Origin: Burkholderia sp. 4M9327F10
GTDB taxonomy: Bacteria; Pseudomonadota; Gammaproteobacteria; Burkholderiales; Burkholderiaceae
Reading direction: 5' to 3'
NCBI RefSeq assembly: GCF_005503145.1
Contig: NZ_SCNV01000001.1
Span: 62,001-126,000, forward strand
Length of the DNA: 64,000 nt
In this document: piece by piece, positions 17,101-24,752 of the stretch
Layout: each line of letters begins with the position of its first letter
Position numbering within the stretch: the first letter of the stretch is position 1
Program-made: the position numbers and the translations under genes
The notes under the pieces: model-generated
Told to the model about the DNA's origin: nothing
Databases searched by the model: none
The model's input: the letters and a program-made list of their open reading frames with translations, nothing else

Positions 17101-17226
17101 CTGGCAAAGTCTGGCCAGGATGGCCAGTGCCACCAGAATGGCCGCAAGCAGCGACCATTTGATCCACTTCCATACCGACGCACCGCCGGCAACGCGAAGC
17201 GGAAACCTAACGAGTGGCCGATTCAT
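14155..17226 (-). CDS. Class A penicillin-binding protein (GT51 transglycosylase plus transpeptidase)
   Basis: 1023 residues. One membrane anchor (about 21-40), then a GT51 glycosyltransferase (about 130-330) with the catalytic Glu in 'CFIEDRELLDP' (E173) and 'GGSTLATQIEKFRH'. The transpeptidase has S505-T-A-K508, S611-V-N613 and a KTGTG box near residue 930. Both active sites appear complete. It polymerises and cross-links peptidoglycan on the periplasmic side. It is longer than typical PBP1a and the sequence between the modules (about 340-470) is unusual, so it is probably an accessory synthase rather than the housekeeping mrcA. It is alone between a terminator and a 650-bp non-coding gap. 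Confidence 0.85.
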   Translation of the reverse strand: MNRPLVRFPLRVAGGASVWKWIKWSLLAAILVALAILARLCQIEIETSRLQARYLSELTRDVDFTLADGASPNIRFPTNGPYDERLGYALMPTFQQRLIARGFVVASQARDSERMLSLADEGLFLPYPEKDQAGLQLFDGTGQPLFDAAYPGRIYKSYDAIPPLIVNSLCFIEDRELLDPNQPNRNPAIDWGRFGHALLDQGARVFNRHQAQPGGSTLATQIEKFRHSPDGRTATPPEKLRQIASASVRAYLDGPQTMPARREIVVQYLNSVPLSAKPGIGEINGMGDGLAAWYGRDFGEVNAILNAPSSADNLTEQALAFRQVLSLMIAQRAPSYFLHHGYGELERMTDSYLRLLATGGVISPSLRDAALNAQIALSPTRVPQTDESFISRKAVTSMRSHLLAALGLRSFYELDRLDLQATGTLNNAVQQAVSDRLASAATKDGAQAAGLYGFEMLRPGDDPSKITYSLTLYERHNGSNLVRVQTDSVNEPFDINSGARLNLGSTAKLRTIITYLQIVTDLHDRYASMSVDELKRVQPDPQDVLTRWALDYLAKTPDHSLQAMLDAAVERKYSASAGETFYTGGGAQTFTNFESSDNSQILTVHRAFQHSVNLVFVRLMRDIVRYEMIQTSGPSTQWLDDPAARQLYLTRFADQESRVYMKRFYTKYHGKVPDDALAIMLHSVHKSPPRIATVLRSVAPNGSLGWFDAQMREQLKGTPAQWLSDDDLAKLYTKYAMDRFNLNDRGYISRVHPLELWLVNYLREHPDVTLDQVQEASRDVRASTYSWLFKTRYHATQDRRIKRMIELRAYDAIGKSWQALGYPFANLTPSYAAAIGASGDRPAALAQLIGVIANGGSKVPTESIAQLDFAKDTPYETHFVRATVAPQTQLSPEIVKVVHEMLSDVVQGGTAKRLADGMVFPNGTTLPVYGKTGTGDQRFEVFARGGRLIESRKVNRSATFVFIMGDRFYGTLTAYVHEPYASHYEFTSAMSVQLLKSLAPTLQPLLDEPKAPAAPAVPALKRS

Positions 17227-17873
17227 GGCGGCATCTCCCTCGCAGGCGCCGAGCGATTAACCTATAGCCTGCATTCAATCCAGTGTAGCGCGGATCGGCA
17301 AAACGCAAAGGCTCAGGAATAACCCCACAGTCTCGCGCCAACAACACCGCTTCAGCGAGTCGTGGCGCAGCGGCAAATGTAGTGAGATATTGTTGGTTTC
17401 CGCGCATGAAATCACTGCCGGGCCACCGGCAAAATCTGCGGGTTCGGCCCGTATAAAACGCGCTTTTCAATCTTTCAATTGCTCGGATTGGGAAAGTTGC
17501 TCATTCCGGTCAGGTCAGTTGCATTGTTTTGATCACTGACCCGACCGTGCCGCCGAATGAGCCTGCCCTAATACATCCTGACTGCTGATCCGCCGGGCAT
17601 TGACCGTCCCGCCAGGCGTGAAGCTGTGCCGGCGCCGCCATACCTGCAATTGCACCGTTTTGCGCCGAGCGCCAGCTCTGGTCACCACGACTACCCCCGT
17701 CCTCCCTTCCCTGCGCGGCCTTTTCACGGGATGCGGCTTTTGACGCAGGGCTGCCTACGCACCGATATACGTCGCCGCCGGTGAAAAGGATGCAGGCCGG
17801 GGCGAAAAAAGCCGGATATAACCTCAGACGGAAATTGGGTAACATACCCCCGCATGCCTTTACCCATTCTTCC
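17227..17873. other. Non-coding gap between PBP and sigma-factor genes
   Basis: About 650 bases without a convincing gene. ORFs here have no ribosome site and no recognisable protein pattern. It holds the promoters of the divergent PBP and sigma-factor genes. 'GCCGGATATAACC...GGAAATTGGGTAACATACCC' just before the sigma gene is a possible ECF-type promoter, but I cannot define it with confidence. Confidence 0.4.
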
Positions 17874-18446
17874 ATGACCGCCAACACTCGGGACATCACG
17901 CCGGAAACGCTCACCGTGCTCCTCGAACGCGTCGCCAAAGAGGACGCTGCGGCGCTGCGGGAGCTTTATGACATCGCTGCGCCGAAACTGTTTGGCCTCG
18001 CGCTCCGTATATTGAGCAAGCACGAGTGGGCCGAAGAGGTCCTGCAGGACAGCTTCGTCAATATCTGGCGCTTTGCGGGGGACTACCGGCGCGGTTTGTC
18101 GGCCCCCATGACATGGATGTCGGCGATCGTACGCAACCGTGCGCTCGACCACCTGCGGCGGGTGAATACGCAGGAAACAGAATGGAGCGACGTGTTGGAC
18201 GATCTGGTGGCAACAGGGGACCCCGATCCGGAAGCGCTGTCGGCTGTGAGCCTGCAGGCAAGATTGCTGGATGGGTGCATGCAGCAGCTTGAAGCGGCGC
18301 AGCGGCAGGCCGTCGCGCTCGCCTATCTGCGCGACCAGAGCCACAGCGAAATCGCCGAAGCCCTGAGCGTGCCGCTCGGCACGGTCAAATCGTGGATCCG
18401 GCGCGGCCTGAGCAAGCTCAAAAGCTGCCTGGGGGGTGCGCGATGA
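17874..18446 (+). CDS. ECF RNA polymerase sigma factor (SigK-like)
   Basis: 190 residues from ATG at 17874; a GTG at 17781 would add 31 residues that do not fit the family. Sigma region 2 is 'LFGLALRILSKHEWAEEVLQDSFVNIWRFAGDYRRG' (split here from memory of ECF region 2), with 'MTWMSAIVRNRALDHLRR'; region 4 is 'AVALAYLRDQSHSEIAEALSVPLGTVKSWIRRGLSKL'. It redirects RNA polymerase to stress promoters. The next gene, whose start overlaps its stop (ATGA), is its anti-sigma factor, so the pair is coupled. Confidence 0.92.
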   Translation: MTANTRDITPETLTVLLERVAKEDAAALRELYDIAAPKLFGLALRILSKHEWAEEVLQDSFVNIWRFAGDYRRGLSAPMTWMSAIVRNRALDHLRRVNTQETEWSDVLDDLVATGDPDPEALSAVSLQARLLDGCMQQLEAAQRQAVALAYLRDQSHSEIAEALSVPLGTVKSWIRRGLSKLKSCLGGAR

Positions 18447-19240
18447 ATCTGCACCGCTATCCCCAACTGGCCGACCTGCTGGCCGCCGAATATGCGCTCG
18501 GCACCTTGCGCGGCGGCGCGCGGCGCCGGCTGCAGCGCTACGCCGAGCACGACGTGGTGATCCGCCGTTTGCTGGAAGAATGGCAGCAGCGCCTCGAGCC
18601 GATGGCCGAACTGGTGCCCGCGCGGATGCCGTCCGCGGCAGTCTGGGAGGCCATCGAACAGCGGCTAGGCATTGCCGCAGCCCGGGGCCAGACACCGGAG
18701 CGGCCGCCGGTGCCGGCGCAGGCGGCTCCCGCCGCCCGTCCGGCCCGCGGCTGGTTCGACAACCTCGCGTTCTGGCGCGGCTGGGCAATCGGCGCCACGG
18801 CACTCGCTGCCATCGCCGTGGTGATGGCCGTACGTTCGTTGCTGCCGTCCGCGACGCTCGCCCCGCAAGGCGCGCCGACGCTCGCGCAGCAACCCGAGGC
18901 CGAGGTGTCGCATGTTGCAGTGCTCAACAACAAGGACGCGCAGCCCGTCATGCTGGTGGCGTGGGACGAAGCCCACTCCACCATGACGCTGCACCGGATC
19001 GGCGACACCCAGTTGCCGCCCGAACGCGCCATGCAGTTGTGGGGCATCCCGGCGAGCGGCCATCCGGTCTCGCTCGGCATGCTGCCCAACAGCGGCAACG
19101 GTAAAATCCAGGCCGCGCAACAGCGGCCGGAAAACTACGCGGCGCTCGCCATCTCGATCGAACCGCCAGGCGGATCGCCGAACCCGAACGGCCCGAGCGG
19201 GCCCGTGGTGTTCAGCGGCAAGCTGGTGCCGGTGTCCTGA
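18443..19240 (+). CDS. Anti-sigma-K-factor-like membrane protein (RskA family)
   Basis: 265 residues from ATG at 18443, overlapping the sigma-factor stop. The N-terminal cytosolic part 'LADLLAAEYALGTLRGGARRRL' is the sigma-binding helix bundle of RskA-type anti-sigma factors. One membrane segment near residues 114-134 ('FWRGWAIGATALAAIAVVMAV') leads to a periplasmic domain with 'AVQLWGIPASGHPVSLGML'-like RskA features ('MQLWGIPASGHPVSLG'). It should hold the sigma factor at the membrane until a periplasmic signal releases it. Confidence 0.88.
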   Translation: MNLHRYPQLADLLAAEYALGTLRGGARRRLQRYAEHDVVIRRLLEEWQQRLEPMAELVPARMPSAAVWEAIEQRLGIAAARGQTPERPPVPAQAAPAARPARGWFDNLAFWRGWAIGATALAAIAVVMAVRSLLPSATLAPQGAPTLAQQPEAEVSHVAVLNNKDAQPVMLVAWDEAHSTMTLHRIGDTQLPPERAMQLWGIPASGHPVSLGMLPNSGNGKIQAAQQRPENYAALAISIEPPGGSPNPNGPSGPVVFSGKLVPVS

Positions 19241-19303
19241 GTCTGGTCTTTCAATCCGTCGCCTGCTGAAGCCGCGGGCGACGGCCAATTCCCCCTTTAC
19301 TCT

Positions 19304-20581
19304 ATGCAAAGCTTTTACGAAGCCACCGTGGTTCGACCCGAACGCGCCCGTCTTGCCGGGCGGCGCGCGGCCGACGTCTGCATTGTCGGCGGCGGGCTGG
19401 CGGGACTATCGACCGCGCTTGGCCTCGTCGAGCGCGGGGTGCGCGACGTGGTCGTGCTCGAGGCGCAGCAGGTGGGTTTCGGCGCGTCCGGGCGCAACGG
19501 CGGCTTCGTGTTCGGCGGCTATAGTCTCGACTGCGCCGATCTGCTGAAAATCCTCGGCCCCGTGCGGGCTCGCGAACTCTATACGCTCACCACCGATGCG
19601 GTCGACCTGATGCGCCAGCGCATCGCCCGCTACGGCATAGACTGCGATGCCACCCACGCCGGCGTGATTCTCGCCAACTGGTTCGACGAACCGGCGCGGC
19701 TCGAGACGCAGCGCCGCCTGATGCGCGACTCGTTCGGCGTCGACTGGGAGCCGGTCGATGCGGCCACCCTCGCCGCGCAACTGAAAACGCGCCGCTATCA
19801 CGGTGGCCTGTTCGAGCGCAACGCGTTCCATTTTCATCCGCTCAAGTATGTCGTCGGCGTGGCCGCTGCCGTCGCCGCCGCGGGCGGGCAGATTTACGAG
19901 CACTCGCCGGTGCTGCGGCTGCGGCCGCAAGGCAGCGGCTTCCTCGCCGAAACCGCGGACGGCGCGATCGAGGCCCGCCAGGTTGTCATGGCCGGCGGTG
20001 GCTACGCACGCAACGTTTACCCGAAGGTGGAGCGCGCGGTGTTGCCGATCGCCACCTACGTGATGGCCACCGAGCCGCTCGGCACGCGCCTCGCAGACGC
20101 CATCGACACCGCCGCGGCGATCTACGACACCCGTTTCGCCTTCGACTACTACCGCCCGCTGCCCGACACGCGCATCCTGTGGGGCGGGCGCATCTCCGTG
20201 CTGAACCGCGAGCCGCAGGCGATTGCCCGGCTGCTGCGCGGCGACCTGCTGAAGGTCTATCCGCAACTGCGCGACGTGCGCATCGAGCACGCCTGGGGCG
20301 GCCTGATGAGCTATGCACGGCACAAGATGCCGCAGATCGGCCGCAGCGCCGACGGCGTCTGGTACGCGGTCGGCTTCGGCGGGCACGGCATGGCGCCCAC
20401 CACGGTGTCCGGCGAATTGCTGGCGGCCGCCATCTCCGGCGAGCGGCCGGTGCCGGAAGCGTTCGCCAGTTTCGGCCTCACGCCCACCTTCGGCACGCTC
20501 GGACTCGCCGCCGCCCAATTGACCTACGCCACCATGCAGGCGCGCGACGCGCTGGCGGCACGCCGCCGCGCCCCGTCCTGA
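19304..20581 (+). CDS. FAD-dependent amine/amino-acid oxidase (DAO family, PuuB-like)
   Basis: 425 residues. Rossmann FAD motif 'ADVCIVGGGLAGLSTALGLVERG' at residues about 23-45, then 'GFGASGRNGGFVFGGYS', a signature of the gamma-glutamylputrescine oxidase/DadA-like group, and the C-terminal 'IGRSADGVWYAVGFGGHGMAPTTVSGELLA' binding loop. It should oxidise a C-N bond in an amine or N-substituted amino acid. It follows the anti-sigma gene by 63 bases on the same strand but has no visible functional link to it; no other putrescine genes are nearby. Confidence 0.85.
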   Translation: MQSFYEATVVRPERARLAGRRAADVCIVGGGLAGLSTALGLVERGVRDVVVLEAQQVGFGASGRNGGFVFGGYSLDCADLLKILGPVRARELYTLTTDAVDLMRQRIARYGIDCDATHAGVILANWFDEPARLETQRRLMRDSFGVDWEPVDAATLAAQLKTRRYHGGLFERNAFHFHPLKYVVGVAAAVAAAGGQIYEHSPVLRLRPQGSGFLAETADGAIEARQVVMAGGGYARNVYPKVERAVLPIATYVMATEPLGTRLADAIDTAAAIYDTRFAFDYYRPLPDTRILWGGRISVLNREPQAIARLLRGDLLKVYPQLRDVRIEHAWGGLMSYARHKMPQIGRSADGVWYAVGFGGHGMAPTTVSGELLAAAISGERPVPEAFASFGLTPTFGTLGLAAAQLTYATMQARDALAARRRAPS

Positions 20582-20620
20582 GGCCACACCGGCTGCGCCG
20601 CCCGATATCCGGCTGGAAAC

Positions 20621-20660
20621 GCAAACTCGCGCAAACCCGCGCAACCTCGCGCAAAGCCGC
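20621..20660 (+). repeat. Four tandem 10-bp repeats upstream of tetR
   Basis: GCAAACTCGC, GCAAACCCGC, GCAACCTCGC and GCAAAGCCGC follow without gaps. The 10-bp period puts each copy on the same helix face. They end 67 bases before the TetR start, with a possible -10 (TAGAAT, 20694-20699) between. Confidence 0.7.
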
Positions 20661-20727
20661 ACGACACCGCGGTAAAGCGCGAATTTCGCCATGCTAGAAT
20701 GCGCCGTCATCGCCGCTCGAATACACA

Positions 20728-21468
20728 ATGAAAAAGGGAAGCAAGGCCGCCGCGCCCGATCACTCCGACATCCCGTCCGAACCTCGGCGCAATGACGTCC
20801 AAGGTAGCGAGGCGCGACATGGCGACGCCCGCCGTAGCGACGCCCGCCGTAAATACGATCCCGAAGAAACGAAGCGCAACATCCTCGAAGTCGCGACCCA
20901 GGAGTTCTCCGCGATGGGGCTGGCCGGCGCGCGCGTCGACGCCATCGCCGAGCGCACCAATACCACCAAGCGCATGCTGTACTACTACTTCGAGAGTAAG
21001 GAAGGCTTGTACCAGGCGGTGCTGGAAAAAGTCTACGGCGATATCCGTGCGCTCGAACAGGACCTGCACGTCAGCGAACTCGATCCGGTGGAAGGCATGC
21101 GTAAGCTGGTCGAATTCACCTTCGACTATCACGACCGCCATCGCGACTTCGTGCGTCTCATCACCATCGAGAACATTCACGGCGCGAAGTACGTCGAGCA
21201 GTTGACGACGTTCAAGAGCCGCAACGCGAGTGCGATTCACACCATCGAAGACCTGCTGGCGCGCGGTGTTGCGAGCGGCCAGTTTCGCAACGACGTGGAT
21301 GCGATCGACCTGCACCTGCTGATCAGCTCGCTATGCTTTCACCGCGTCGGCAATCGCCATACGTTCGGCACAGCGTTTGGCCGCGATCCGTCGCATCCAC
21401 GCTTGCGCACACGGCATAGGGCGATGGTGGTGGATGCCGTGCTGCGGTTTCTGCGCACCGCTGACTGA
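20728..21468 (+). CDS. TetR-family regulator, probably of the quinate/shikimate cluster
   Basis: 246 residues. A charged, low-complexity leader (residues 1-48) precedes the HTH: 'KRNILEVATQEFSAMGLAGARVDAIAERTNTTKRMLYYYFESKEGLYQAVLE'-type TetR domain (visible as TTKRMLYYYFESKEGLY). The C-terminal ligand domain has 'YHDRHRDFVRLITIENIHG', typical of TetR_C regulators of aromatic-acid pathways. It is convergent with the MFS-aroE-aroQ operon. Regulation of that operon and of quiC by quinate, shikimate or protocatechuate is inferred from position. The repeats at 20621-20660 may be its own operator. Confidence 0.85.
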   Translation: MKKGSKAAAPDHSDIPSEPRRNDVQGSEARHGDARRSDARRKYDPEETKRNILEVATQEFSAMGLAGARVDAIAERTNTTKRMLYYYFESKEGLYQAVLEKVYGDIRALEQDLHVSELDPVEGMRKLVEFTFDYHDRHRDFVRLITIENIHGAKYVEQLTTFKSRNASAIHTIEDLLARGVASGQFRNDVDAIDLHLLISSLCFHRVGNRHTFGTAFGRDPSHPRLRTRHRAMVVDAVLRFLRTAD

Positions 21469-21576
21469 CCGGCACACAGCGAGGCGCCGGGCGAGGGCAA
21501 GCCAGGTTGGGTTGAGTTGGGAATGCCTGTGGCCCGCCCTCCTCGCACTTTGCACTTCGCATCTCGTATGCGAGCC

Positions 21577-22974
21577 TCAATCGGCAAGCACGATCCGTTT
21601 GATATCGCCGACGATAAAGATGTACGACAGCGCCCCAATCAGCGCAATCACACCGATAAACACCAGTGCGCCGACGAACGAGCCGGTCCACGCCACGATC
21701 AATCCCACCGCCAGCGGCGTAATGATGCCCGCCAGATTCGCCGCGAAGTTGAAGATGCCGCCCGTCACGCCGAGCAGGCCGTCCGGTGCGATATCCGACA
21801 CCAGCGTCCAGCCGAGCGCCGCCATGCCTTGCGCGAAGAACGCCACCGACAGGATCACGATCACCGTCACGTTGCTCTCTACGTAGTTGGCGAGAATGAT
21901 GGTCGACGCGAGCAGCAGGCCGGCGATGATCGGCAGCTTGCGCGCCACGTTGGCCGAGACGCCGCGCCGCAGCAGCCAGTCGGAGAACGTGCCGCCGAAC
22001 ATCACGCCGATCGACGCCGCAATAAACGGCATGATCGCGAAGAAGCCGATCTTGAGCCAGGCCATATGACGCTCGGTGGCCAGATAGGTCGGGAACCAGG
22101 TCAGGAAGAACACCAGCGTCGAATTGCCGGCAAACTGGCCGAGACAGATGCCGGTGAGCTGGCGGTGCTTGAGCAGTTGGCCGATGGTGCGCCATTCGAA
22201 GCCGCCCGGCTTGGGCGCCTGCCTGGAAATTCCGCTTTCCGCCTGCGGCTCGCCTGCGTTCTGCTTACGATGCGTCAGACCGCCGCCCGCTTCAATGTAA
22301 TCGAGCTCCGCCGCATTCGCAGCCGGATGGTCGCGCGGCTCGCGATAGCAGATCCACCAGATCACGCCGAATACCAGCCCCACACCGCCTACTACGTAGA
22401 ACAGCGAACGCCAGCCAAACGCACCCATCAGCGCGAACAGGAAAGGACTGAAAAACGCGAGGCCGATGTATTCGCCGACGGTATAAGTGCCCGTTGCCAT
22501 GGCCCGCTCGTTTTGCGGAAACCATGTCGCCACGACGCGGCTATTGGTCGGGAAGCACGGCGACTCCGCCACGCCAAGGCCGAGCCGGAATGCCAGCAGC
22601 GGCGCGATGCCATGCACCAGCCCTTGCGCGAGCGTACACAACGACCAGAACGTCATCGACAGAAAATACGTCACCTTGCTGCCGAAGCGGTCGAGAAACA
22701 GGCCACCCGGAATCTGCGAGGCGACATAGCTCCACGAGAACACCGAGAAGATCAGGCCCATCAACGCGGCGTTGATGCCCAGCTCCCTGGTCAACTGCGG
22801 CGCGGCAATGCCGAGCACGGTGCGGTCGAGATAGTTGATCATGGTGCCGATCGCCAGCAGCCCGAGAATCCGGTAACGGACCCTCGTGCGGCGCACGCCG
22901 GTTGCAGACGCGCCTGATTGCAGCGGCGGCGGCTCCGGCAAATCGGATTGGGTCGGGTGAATCGGTTGCGGCAT
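21577..22974 (-). CDS. MFS transporter, probable quinate/shikimate or aromatic-acid importer
   Basis: 465 residues from the ATG at 22974, which has AGAGGAG ahead; upstream in-frame sequence lies over aroE and is not used. About 12 membrane segments. Anion:cation symporter signatures: 'INYLDRTVLGIAAPQLTRELG' in TM1 and 'GLFLDRFGSKVTYFLSMTFWS' after TM2. This subgroup imports sugar acids and aromatic acids. Being downstream of aroE and aroQ on the same strand, it most likely brings in quinate, shikimate or dehydroshikimate. Confidence 0.85.
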   Translation of the reverse strand: MPQPIHPTQSDLPEPPPLQSGASATGVRRTRVRYRILGLLAIGTMINYLDRTVLGIAAPQLTRELGINAALMGLIFSVFSWSYVASQIPGGLFLDRFGSKVTYFLSMTFWSLCTLAQGLVHGIAPLLAFRLGLGVAESPCFPTNSRVVATWFPQNERAMATGTYTVGEYIGLAFFSPFLFALMGAFGWRSLFYVVGGVGLVFGVIWWICYREPRDHPAANAAELDYIEAGGGLTHRKQNAGEPQAESGISRQAPKPGGFEWRTIGQLLKHRQLTGICLGQFAGNSTLVFFLTWFPTYLATERHMAWLKIGFFAIMPFIAASIGVMFGGTFSDWLLRRGVSANVARKLPIIAGLLLASTIILANYVESNVTVIVILSVAFFAQGMAALGWTLVSDIAPDGLLGVTGGIFNFAANLAGIITPLAVGLIVAWTGSFVGALVFIGVIALIGALSYIFIVGDIKRIVLAD

Positions 22975-23063
22975 GTCTGTCTCCTCTGATCCCATGCAAA
23001 GCCGGGTTTTATTGGATGTGCTGCATAGCCCTTCGGTGCAGCTCGTTGCCCTTCGATGTCCGT

Positions 23064-23945
23064 CTATGGCCTGGGCAGCAGCGACTGGAAATGCGCGAAC
23101 ATCCGCTCGGCGTCCGGTTCCAGTCCGGTAAAAATGCGAAACGCGTCCACCGCCTGATAGACCGCCATGCCGCCTCCGCTCAGCGTGCGGCAACCCAATG
23201 CCTCGGCCGCCTGCAGCAACGCGGTGCGAATCGGGAAGTAGACGATATCGGCAACCCATAGCCCGCCATGCAGCAACTCCGCCGGCAACGGCAAGCCGGG
23301 CAGCTTCGCCATGCCGGTGGGCGTGGCGTGAATCAGGCCATGCGCCTGAGCGAGCGCATCGGCCAGCGAGTCGGCCTGCGCCCCTCCCGCGCGCACTGTC
23401 GCGGAAGGAAAACGCTGTTGCAGTTCGGCCGCGAGTTGGGATGCGCGAGTGTCGTCCACATCGAATAGCGTCAGCGTTTGCACGCCCATCGTCAGCGCCG
23501 CATGTGCAACGGCCGCGCCCGCACCGCCGGCGCCTAGCTGCACCACGCGTTCAAGCGGCGCACCCGGCAAGCCGCGCCGGAAGGCTCGCGCAAAGCCGGA
23601 CCAGTCGGTGTTGTGACCAATCCGCTTGCCGTCTTTCAACAGCACCGTGTTGACGGCGCCCAGGGCGCGCGCGTCGGCAGACAGTTCGTCGAGCAGCGGA
23701 ATGATCTGCTGCTTGCACGGGTAGGTGACGTTCAGGCCGTTGTAGCCCATCCTTTCGGCCGCAACCAGAATCTCCGGCAAGGCGCTCGCATCGAGCTTGA
23801 GCGCTTCCAGGTCGATGCGGCGGTAGACATACTGCAGGCCGAGCTGCCTGCCCTCTTCCTCGTGCATGGCAGGCGTCAGCGAGCCGCCGATACCCGCGCC
23901 GATCAACCCGACCAGATACGATTGCTTGTCAGCAGGAGTCGTCAT
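23064..23945 (-). CDS. aroE: Quinate/shikimate dehydrogenase (AroE/QsuD-like)
   Basis: 293 residues from ATG at 23945 with GAGGAG ahead; the start overlaps the aroQ stop (ATGA). Catalytic Lys is K78 in '[14 protein letters not shown]' and Asp is D114 in '[12 protein letters not shown]'. The glycine-rich nucleotide loop is '[18 protein letters not shown]', followed by 'LFDVDDTRA', where the acidic residue after the second strand points to NAD rather than NADP. '[11 protein letters not shown]' and '[15 protein letters not shown]' resemble the catabolic quinate/shikimate dehydrogenases more than biosynthetic AroE. It should oxidise quinate to 3-dehydroquinate and shikimate to 3-dehydroshikimate. 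Confidence 0.88.
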   Translation of the reverse strand: MTTPADKQSYLVGLIGAGIGGSLTPAMHEEEGRQLGLQYVYRRIDLEALKLDASALPEILVAAERMGYNGLNVTYPCKQQIIPLLDELSADARALGAVNTVLLKDGKRIGHNTDWSGFARAFRRGLPGAPLERVVQLGAGGAGAAVAHAALTMGVQTLTLFDVDDTRASQLAAELQQRFPSATVRAGGAQADSLADALAQAHGLIHATPTGMAKLPGLPLPAELLHGGLWVADIVYFPIRTALLQAAEALGCRTLSGGGMAVYQAVDAFRIFTGLEPDAERMFAHFQSLLPRP

Positions 23946-24397
23946 TTCGCACTCCTCGCTTTCAGGATGGTTGCCATGCGCTCCAGAGCCAGCACATAGC
24001 CCTGCGTGCCGCAACCAATAATCACCGCCTCGGCCAGCGCCGACACATACGAGTGGTGCCGGAAAGCTTCGCGCCGGTGCACGTTGGAGATATGCACCTC
24101 GATCACCGGCTTGCCGATCGCACTCAACGCGTCGGCAAGCGCCACGGAAGTATGCGTGTACGCCGCCGGATTGATCACCACGCCATCTACCCTGGTGCGG
24201 GCCGCGTGCAGCCAGTCGATCAGTTGATGCTCGGCATTCGACTGCTGGAAATCCAGCGCAAGGTCGAGGCGTTGCGCAGCCTCGCGGCACATCCGTGCGA
24301 CGTCGTCGAGCGTCTCGGAACCGTAGATGGCCGGCTCGCGCGTGCCGAGCAGGTTGAGATTGGGTCCGTTCAGGACCAGCACTGAGGCAAAGCTCAT
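23942..24397 (-). CDS. aroQ: Type II 3-dehydroquinate dehydratase
   Basis: 151 residues, the usual length. '[21 protein letters not shown]' holds the catalytic Arg and Tyr, and '[22 protein letters not shown]' the substrate loop with the catalytic His. It converts 3-dehydroquinate to 3-dehydroshikimate, here in the catabolic direction towards protocatechuate. It is first in the aroQ-aroE-MFS operon, with GGAG 8 bases ahead of the ATG, and divergent from quiC. Confidence 0.95.
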   Translation of the reverse strand: MSFASVLVLNGPNLNLLGTREPAIYGSETLDDVARMCREAAQRLDLALDFQQSNAEHQLIDWLHAARTRVDGVVINPAAYTHTSVALADALSAIGKPVIEVHISNVHRREAFRHHSYVSALAEAVIIGCGTQGYVLALERMATILKARSAK

Positions 24398-24752
24398 TAC
24401 AGAGACTCCATGAAATTCAGGCGCGGGTGGTGCGGCGCAATACTGCCGCGCGGTACTGCCGATAAGCGGCCGCTTTTCCCCACTGTGGCACTAGTGTGCG
24501 CCAGAACGAGTGCCTGGGTCTTTTGGGGTTTTCGCTAATTTGTACGATCTAGTTAGTTTGTATAGAATCGCCAAAAATCGAGCTAATGTGGCGGAAACTG
24601 CCCATACGTTCGACGCTTCAAGGTAACCGGATGGACCATTCCGCAGCGCCATCAGCCGCCGCCGACGCTTTACAGGCGAGGTTCGGGCCCCGCTTCGGGC
24701 CGCGCCCTGGGCCCCGTCTACCGCCTCTTTTTTCTTGCCCGCAGGAGCCGTC
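24398..24752. promoter_or_regulatory. Divergent aroQ/quiC control region
   Basis: No gene seen. Direct repeats TAATTTGTA (24536-24544) and TTAGTTTGTA (24553-24562), 18 bp apart, lie in an AT-rich stretch. A quiC-strand promoter TTGTAC (24540-24545), 15 bp, TATAGA (24561-24566) runs through them, so a bound repressor would cover the promoter. The TetR protein nearby is the obvious candidate. A GC-rich leader with CGGGCCCCGCTTCGGGCC-type hairpins follows, and GCAGGAG precedes the quiC start. Confidence 0.5.

Noticed and set aside
17510..17938. Minus-strand ORF of 142 codons before the sigma-factor gene
   Set aside because: No ribosome site, odd composition, and it overlaps the start of the sigma-factor gene.
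21517..22917. Plus-strand ORF of 466 codons over the MFS gene
   Set aside because: The minus-strand MFS has family motifs and membrane segments; the plus-strand frame reads as charged low-complexity sequence.
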